DNA of 64,000 nt from Glandiceps talaboti. Lineage: Eukaryota > Hemichordata > Enteropneusta > Spengelidae. This document shows, in pieces, positions 58,501-64,000 of the stretch; within the stretch, counting starts at the first letter, position 1; every line of letters starts with the position of its first letter. Under the pieces are notes generated by a model. The model ran no database searches. It was given only the letters and a program-made list of their open reading frames with translations, and was not told the origin of the DNA. The translations under genes were made by a program, and so were the position numbers. The DNA is taken from positions 7,975,158-8,039,157 of the forward strand of contig NC_135567.1 in assembly GCF_964340395.1 (NCBI RefSeq), in the 5' to 3' direction.

Positions 58501-60614
58501 CCAATTTGGTAGTCAAGATACTATGTTTGGTAGTCTATATACCCTTGACTACTGCCAATTTGGTAGTCAAGATACAATGTTTGGTAGTCCATATACCCTT
58601 GACTACTGCCAATTTAGTAGTCAAGATACAATGTTTGGTAGTCTATATACCCTTGACTACTGCCAATTTGGTAGTCAAGATACAATGTTTGGTAGTCTAT
58701 ATACCCTTGACTACTGCCAATTTGGTAGTCAAGATACAATATTTGGTAGTCTATATACCCTTGACTACTGCCAATTTGGTAGTCAAGATACTATGTTTGG
58801 TAGTCTATATACCCTTGACTACTGCCAATTTAGTAGTCAAGATACAATGTTTGGTAGTCTATATACCCTTTACTACTGCCAATTTAGTAGTCAAGATACA
58901 ATGTTTGGTAGTCTATATACCCTTGACTTTACTACTGCCAATTTGGTAGTCAAGATACAATATTTGGTAGTCTATATACCAATGACTACTGCCAATTTGG
59001 TAGTCAAGATACTATGTTTGGTAGTCTATATACCCTTGACTACTGCCAACATGGTAGTCAAGATACAATGTTTGGTAGTCCATATACCCTTGACTACTGC
59101 CAATTTAGTAGTCAAGATACAATGTTTGGTAGTCCATATACCCTTGACTTCTGCCAATTTAGTAGTCAAGATACAATGTTTGGTAGTCCATATACCCTTG
59201 ACTACTGCCAATTTAGTAGTCAAGATACAATATTTGGTAGTCTATATACCCTTGACTACTGCCAGTTTGGTAGTCAAGATACAATGTTTGGTAGTCTATA
59301 TACCCTTGACTACTGCCAATTTGGTAGTCAAGATACAATATTTGGTAGTCTATATACCCTTGACTACTGCCAATTTGGTAGTCAAGATACTATGTTTGGT
59401 AGTCTATATACCCTTGACTACTGCCAATTTAGTAGTCAAGATCCAATGTTTGGTAGTCTATATACCCTTGACTACTGCCAATTTAGTAGTCAAGATACAA
59501 TGTTTGGTAGTCTATATACCCTTGACTTTACTACTGCCAATTTGGTAGTCAAGATACAATATTTGGTAGTCTATATACCCTTGACTACTGCCAATTTGGT
59601 AGTCAAGATACAATGTTTGGTAGTCTATATACCCTTGACTACTGCCAATTTGGTAGTCAAGATACAATGTTTGGTAGTCTATATACCAATGACTACTGCC
59701 AATTTAGTAGTCAAGATACAATGTTTGGTAGTCCATATACCCTTGACTACTGCCAATTTAGTAGTCAAGATACAATGTTTGGTAGTCTATATACCCTTGA
59801 CTACTGCCAATTTGGTAGTCAAGATACAATGTTTGGTAGTTTATATACCCTTTACTACTGCCAATTTGGTAGTTAAGATACAATGTTTGGTAGTCTATAT
59901 ACCCTTGACTACTGCCAATTTGGTAGTCAAGATACAATGTTTGGTAGTCTATATACCCTTGACTACTGCCAATTTGGTAGTCAAGATACTATGTTTGCTA
60001 GTCTATATACCCTTGACTACTGCCAATTTAGTAGTCAAAATACAATGTTTGGTAGTCTATATACCCTTGACTACTGCCAATTTGGTAGTCAAGATACAAT
60101 GTTTGGTAGTCTATATACCCTTTACTACTGCCAATTTGGTAGTCAAGATACAATGTTTGGTACTCTATATACCCTTGACTACTGCCAATTTGGTAGTCAA
60201 GATACAATGTTTGGTAGACTATATACCCTTGACTACTGCCAATTTGGTAGTCAAGATACTATGTTTGGTAGTCTATATACCCTTGACTACTGCCAATTTG
60301 GTAGTTAGGATACAATGTTTGGTAGTCTATATACCCTTGACTACTGCCAATTTGGTAGTCAAGATACAATATTTGGTAGTCTATATACCCTTGACTACTG
60401 ACAATTTGGTAGTTAAGATACAATGTTTGGTAGTCTATATACCCATTACTACTGCCAATTTAGTAGTCAAGATACAATGTTTGGTAGTCTATATACCCTT
60501 TACTACTGCCAATTTAGTAGTCAAGATACAATGTTTGGTAGTCTATATACCCTTTACTACTGCCAATTTAGTAGCCAAGATACAATATTTGGTAGTCTAT
60601 ATACCCTTGACTAC
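37541..60614. repeat. 54-bp satellite, about 426 monomers, higher-order organised
   Basis: The monomer is GGTAGTCTATATACCC then TTGACTACTGCCAATTT then GGTAGTCAAGATACAATGTTT. CTTGACTAC and GTAGTCAAG within it are perfect complements around a 10-base loop, so each unit can form a hairpin. TTTGGTAGTC occurs twice per unit. Thirteen monomers carry a 5-bp insertion (CTTGACTTTACTACTGCC), for example at 44508, 44783, 46245, 46520, 52951, 56811 and 59526. Near-identical blocks recur at 2,700 bp (50 monomers: 40214/42914, 48658/51358), 2,170 bp, 3,574 bp and, combined, 8,444 bp (40214/48658). A 2,720-bp pair lies near the right end. All spacings equal a multiple of 54 plus 5 per insertion. Long ORFs on both strands are repeat artefacts. 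Confidence 0.97.
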
Positions 60615-60638
60615 AAAATATATATTGGAAATCTTAGT

Positions 60639-60771
60639 AACCAGTAAAGGTCTGAGAACAAAATGTGCATTGTACATAAGTATTAACTAGGTGAGGTCTG
60701 GGAACAAATGTGTATTGTGTGTGTATTAACCAGCTAAGGTCTGAGAACAAAATGTACTTTGTATGACCTAA
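60639..60771. repeat. 44-46-bp tandem repeat, 3 copies
   Basis: Units start AACCAGTAAAGGTCTGAGAA (60640), AACTAGGTGAGGTCTGGGAA (60685) and AACCAGCTAAGGTCTGAGAA (60729). It lies 25 bp beyond the satellite and is unrelated to its monomer. Confidence 0.8.
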
Positions 60772-60799
60772 TATACAAGCAAAACAGAGACTGTTGAGG

Positions 60800-61760
60800 T
60801 CATGAATTTGACCTTCACTGTTGAGAACATTTAGAGATGAAGATCTCAATATGAATGGATTTCAGTATTGGTCATATCCTTGTCTTGGTGAATGTTCTAC
60901 AAGATTGGACAGTCACTGATCATCAGAGTTAGTGTTACCTAATGTTTGACAGGAGGCCACTGAAGACCAAGAGAAAGTGAGAAGGGTGTGGTGGAGATCG
61001 AGAGATACATGTGTATGCTTGTATAAATTTAACCTTCACAGTTAAGAACATTAAGAGATGGATGGAGATTTCAATATGAATGCATTTCAGTGTTGGTGGC
61101 GTACTTGGCGATGGACAACACTGGACACATTAAAGATGTAGTGTTATTTAGTATTTGGATCCTTTGGGTTACAGTGTGTTGCAGTGTCAAGTCAATCTAC
61201 TGAAAATGTTGGCCTTACCTTGAACTAACTGCAACAGAAATTATTTTAGTGCATCTTGCTCAGAATTTTATACTGAACAACATATCAAAAGTCTAGAGAA
61301 ATCTACTTGTAGGGCTAAAAATGAGTTTTGAACAATTAGCATAATTATAAAATACATTGTATGTAAAAACCCATGCAAGTAACAAGTCTATGGAATAGCT
61401 CTGAGGATGGGTAATAATTGCTCTCACTAGTATTTTGACTGGAACCTAATAAAGATGTGTTAAGTACAAATATACAGCCAGGAATACCTGCATGTATCAA
61501 GTCACCACCTGTTTGACTAAACCTTACCACCAGTAACTTTACTAGTGACCTGAGATGGAGCATCAACTCAGGATCGTTTCACAGAACAGTCTGTTGATAA
61601 TTTTGTAGGATCCTTTGGTTGCAGTCTGTGTGTTACCTTGGGTACACTGGTATTAAACTTGTCTGATCAAGTCACCATCTGTTAGACTTTACCACCAGTA
61701 ACTTTACAAAGTTTACTAGTGACCTGAGATGAAGTATTAATTCATGGCCGATTCACCCAA
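60800..61760. repeat. Local diverged duplications
   Basis: A block at 60808-60900 (TTGACCTTCACTGTTGAGAA, TCAATATGAATGGATTTCAG) recurs at 61030-61110. A block at 61493-61570 (ATCAAGTCACCACCTGTTTG, CCACCAGTAACTTTAC, TAGTGACCTGAGATG) recurs at 61665-61735. GGATCCTTTGGTTGCAGT near 61608 echoes 61157. No gene is evident. Confidence 0.7.
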
Positions 61761-62995
61761 CACTCTATCAACTATGTATACTACAACAAGATTATCTATA
61801 GTATAACTGGGAGTGCCCTATCATCCAAATAAATAACATTAACTGAGACTGAGTGCCCCTATCATCTATTGGGACTGAGTTGTGTGGTTCCGGTTACATT
61901 CAAGATGGAGTAGATAGATTTATTATTTTAGTATATTTATTTTTCTGTATGAGTGTCTAGTTCAGGTTTTCCATTGTTTTCCAAATGGTCTCTGTGTTGT
62001 TTATTTCTTCCTATCAGATTTACAGCCATAACAGATTGGAAGAACAGTTTTATTTTGTCTTTTTAAGTTTATGTCAGTTTCCGGGTTCACTATTTCTCAT
62101 GAGACTTCACAGTTTAGATTCTGCGGTGAAAGCTAGGTGGGGGGGGGGGGGGGGGGGGTAACCAGAACCAAACAATTATTTTTATTTGGCCTCATCCTCA
62201 TGTACATCCTGTACTACACAATGCATATATTACAAATCTATCTGTGTAAGACTGAGACAGTGAGAGTGAAATGAAACAAAAATTAATATATTCTCCAGAA
62301 TGGCTTTACAAACTATCAATACCTGTTTGGGGGCCAGCGACCAATTTTACAGGTCACCTATACTTTTCATCACTTCCCAAGGGAATAGAAAAATTATTCT
62401 GTGTATAATAACTAACAAAAAGCCTGTATGCATGTCTATTTGACCTTTGACCTAACATCTCATTTGACCTTTGACCTTATCAGTACACAGCTTCACATGT
62501 TTTGTCTATACATATATAGTAAACAGCTGACTGTCTAAGTTCACTAAGTGACCGTCCATGTAATTTTAGTTCAAATAAAATGTTTTAATATTTCATAGGT
62601 ATTTGATTAGCCTGTGATCAGAAGGGGTTATTAATCTTAACTTGGGGGAGGGGGGGGGGGGTTATTAATTTTAACTTGAGGGAGTGGTAGGGTATTTATT
62701 CTGGATACAAATACCATATTATTTTTAGTACATGAATGATATCATACATTAGGTGGAACAATACATGCTTTGTTTATATCAGACATTTTCATTAATTATT
62801 AAAACTAACCAGCCAATGAATGTATTATTTTTACAAATTGAATTATTGCGTATTTATTGAAATGTAAACTGTAGACAGGATTATCTATAATTGCATTTGA
62901 TAACCTTGAATTAGTTTTAATAAATCACCAATTAATTATTGAAATTACAGTACAGTATGAGTATGTGACGTGTACCAAATAAGGTTGAACAGTTT
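61761..62995. other. Non-coding, G20 and G12 tracts
   Basis: G20 at 62139-62158 and G12 at 62650-62661. Otherwise AT-rich without recognisable genes. Confidence 0.45.
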
Positions 62996-63002
62996 GTGTC
63001 TA

Positions 63003-63520
63003 TATCTGTATGTATGTATGTATGTATGTATGTATGTATGTATGTATGTATGTATGTATGTATGTATGTATGTATGTATGTATGTCTGTCTGTATGTCTG
63101 TATATCTGTGTGTACAATGTATGTCTACCTGTGTGTGTATACATACATACATACATACATACATACATACATACATACGTATACATACATACATACATAC
63201 ATACACACACACATACATACATACATACATACATACATACATACATACATACATACATACGTATACATACACACATACATACATACATACATACATACAT
63301 ACATACGTACGTACGTACGTACGTACGTACGTACATACGTACGTACATACATACATACATACATACATACATACATACATACATACATACGTATACATAC
63401 ACACATACATACATACATACATACATACATACATACATACGTACGTACGTACGTACGTACGTACGTACGTACATACATACATACATACATACATACATAC
63501 ATACATACATGTATATACAT
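63003..63520. repeat. Mirrored (GTAT)n / (CATA)n array
   Basis: (TATG)n on the left (63009-63085) is followed, after about 50 bp, by a much longer (CATA)n run (63139-63510) broken by ACGT-containing blocks (GTACGTACGTAC at 63305 and 63440). The two sides are complementary, so the array can fold back. ORFs of MYVCMYVC type are artefacts. Confidence 0.95.
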
Positions 63521-64000
63521 ACATAGTTATATAATACCATAAGTGCCCTACTCTGATACCATTAGCATACACATATAGATTCTTTTACAACATCATAATT
63601 TTAAAGTGACATACTTACACACACATTGTTACATAACATCTAAATGTCATTCAATTTGTGTATAAGTAAAACTAATGTCAATTGATTTCCATAACATCAA
63701 TACAGACAATAGAACTATGTAGATATGACTACATTCTTATCACAACTGTTATTATAATAACACAATGACAATAAAATCAATTTAATTAGGGAATAATAAC
63801 AGTAATGCAAATTTATCCACATTCCCACACTTCAAATTGTAAGTCTTCAATCAAATATAATTATTATCATTGCCATAGGATATATATTACAGTAATGGTC
63901 TTTCATTCTGTCAGTGTTTTTGCCAAGGTTTGGAAAACCAGGAACAGACAGGGGAATACTAGTGGTATTAAAACAGGCACAGTTTTCAATGCATTATATC
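63521..64000. other. Non-coding
   Basis: AT-rich. No frame, repeat or splice-like exon was recognised. Confidence 0.4.

Noticed and set aside
37541-60614. Resemblance to a CRISPR array (regular repeats with palindromes)
   Set aside because: There are no unique spacers, since the whole 54-bp unit is conserved. The context is a eukaryotic genome and no cas genes are present.
37553-60690. ORFs of up to 905 codons in the 54-bp satellite
   Set aside because: They exist only because the monomer is 54 bp and stop-free in several frames. Reading switches frame at each 5-bp insertion, and no start, splice or domain signals are present.
62932-63572. ORFs of MYVC/YIHT repeats on both strands
   Set aside because: Tetranucleotide microsatellite artefacts.

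Overview
This is animal (metazoan) nuclear DNA, most likely from a marine invertebrate. It is AT-rich and has GT-AG introns, 33-residue ankyrin exons, long microsatellites, and ruins of many eukaryotic transposon classes: LINE, Ginger1/Gypsy-integrase-like, hAT, Tc1/mariner, tyrosine recombinase, PIF/Harbinger-like and Mutator-like. The species cannot be fixed from the sequence alone. No intact gene is present. The only plausible host coding sequence is three short ankyrin exons on the minus strand.

Layout. 1-3000: a LINE 3' end lies in an irregular array of short AGCTATTA-type words, followed by three copies of a 370-bp tandem repeat. 3060-4000: a CpG-rich stretch holds a 462-bp element with 70-bp terminal inverted repeats and a 9-bp target duplication. 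5600-5900: a Tc1/mariner-like transposase remnant. 6640-11390: the ruin of a spliced integrase / Ulp1-like protease / PHD-finger gene of Ginger1 type. Its middle has been replaced by about 60 copies of a 42-bp coding minisatellite. 12000-12230: a 205-bp perfect-looking hairpin. 13620-16810: a truncated LINE split by a 1.4-kb repeat element, called E1 here. 17340-19400: E1 tails and an ankyrin exon. 19640-21550: a broken tyrosine-recombinase element. 22240-22330: another ankyrin exon. 22840-26940: a DNA transposon with long inverted ends, itself interrupted by an E1 copy. 28530-29370: a second copy of the ankyrin-exon block, carrying an eight-fold 33-bp repeat. 29730-32820: a hAT transposase pseudogene cut cleanly by a 1.86-kb element with TAA target duplications. 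34250-37545: a large imperfect inverted duplication.

37541-60614 is one continuous satellite of about 426 copies of a 54-bp monomer, organised in higher-order blocks (2,700 bp = 50 monomers, and a larger 8,444-bp block). Each monomer can fold into a hairpin. The long reading frames in it are a by-product of the repeat. 60620-64000 holds small local duplications, poly-G tracts and a mirrored tetranucleotide array.

The parts do not form a pathway. The window reads as a stratified transposon and satellite landscape, probably lying in and around introns of an ankyrin-repeat gene. The nesting gives relative insertion ages: E1 is younger than the LINE and the palindromic transposon, and the TAA-flanked element is younger than the hAT copy.
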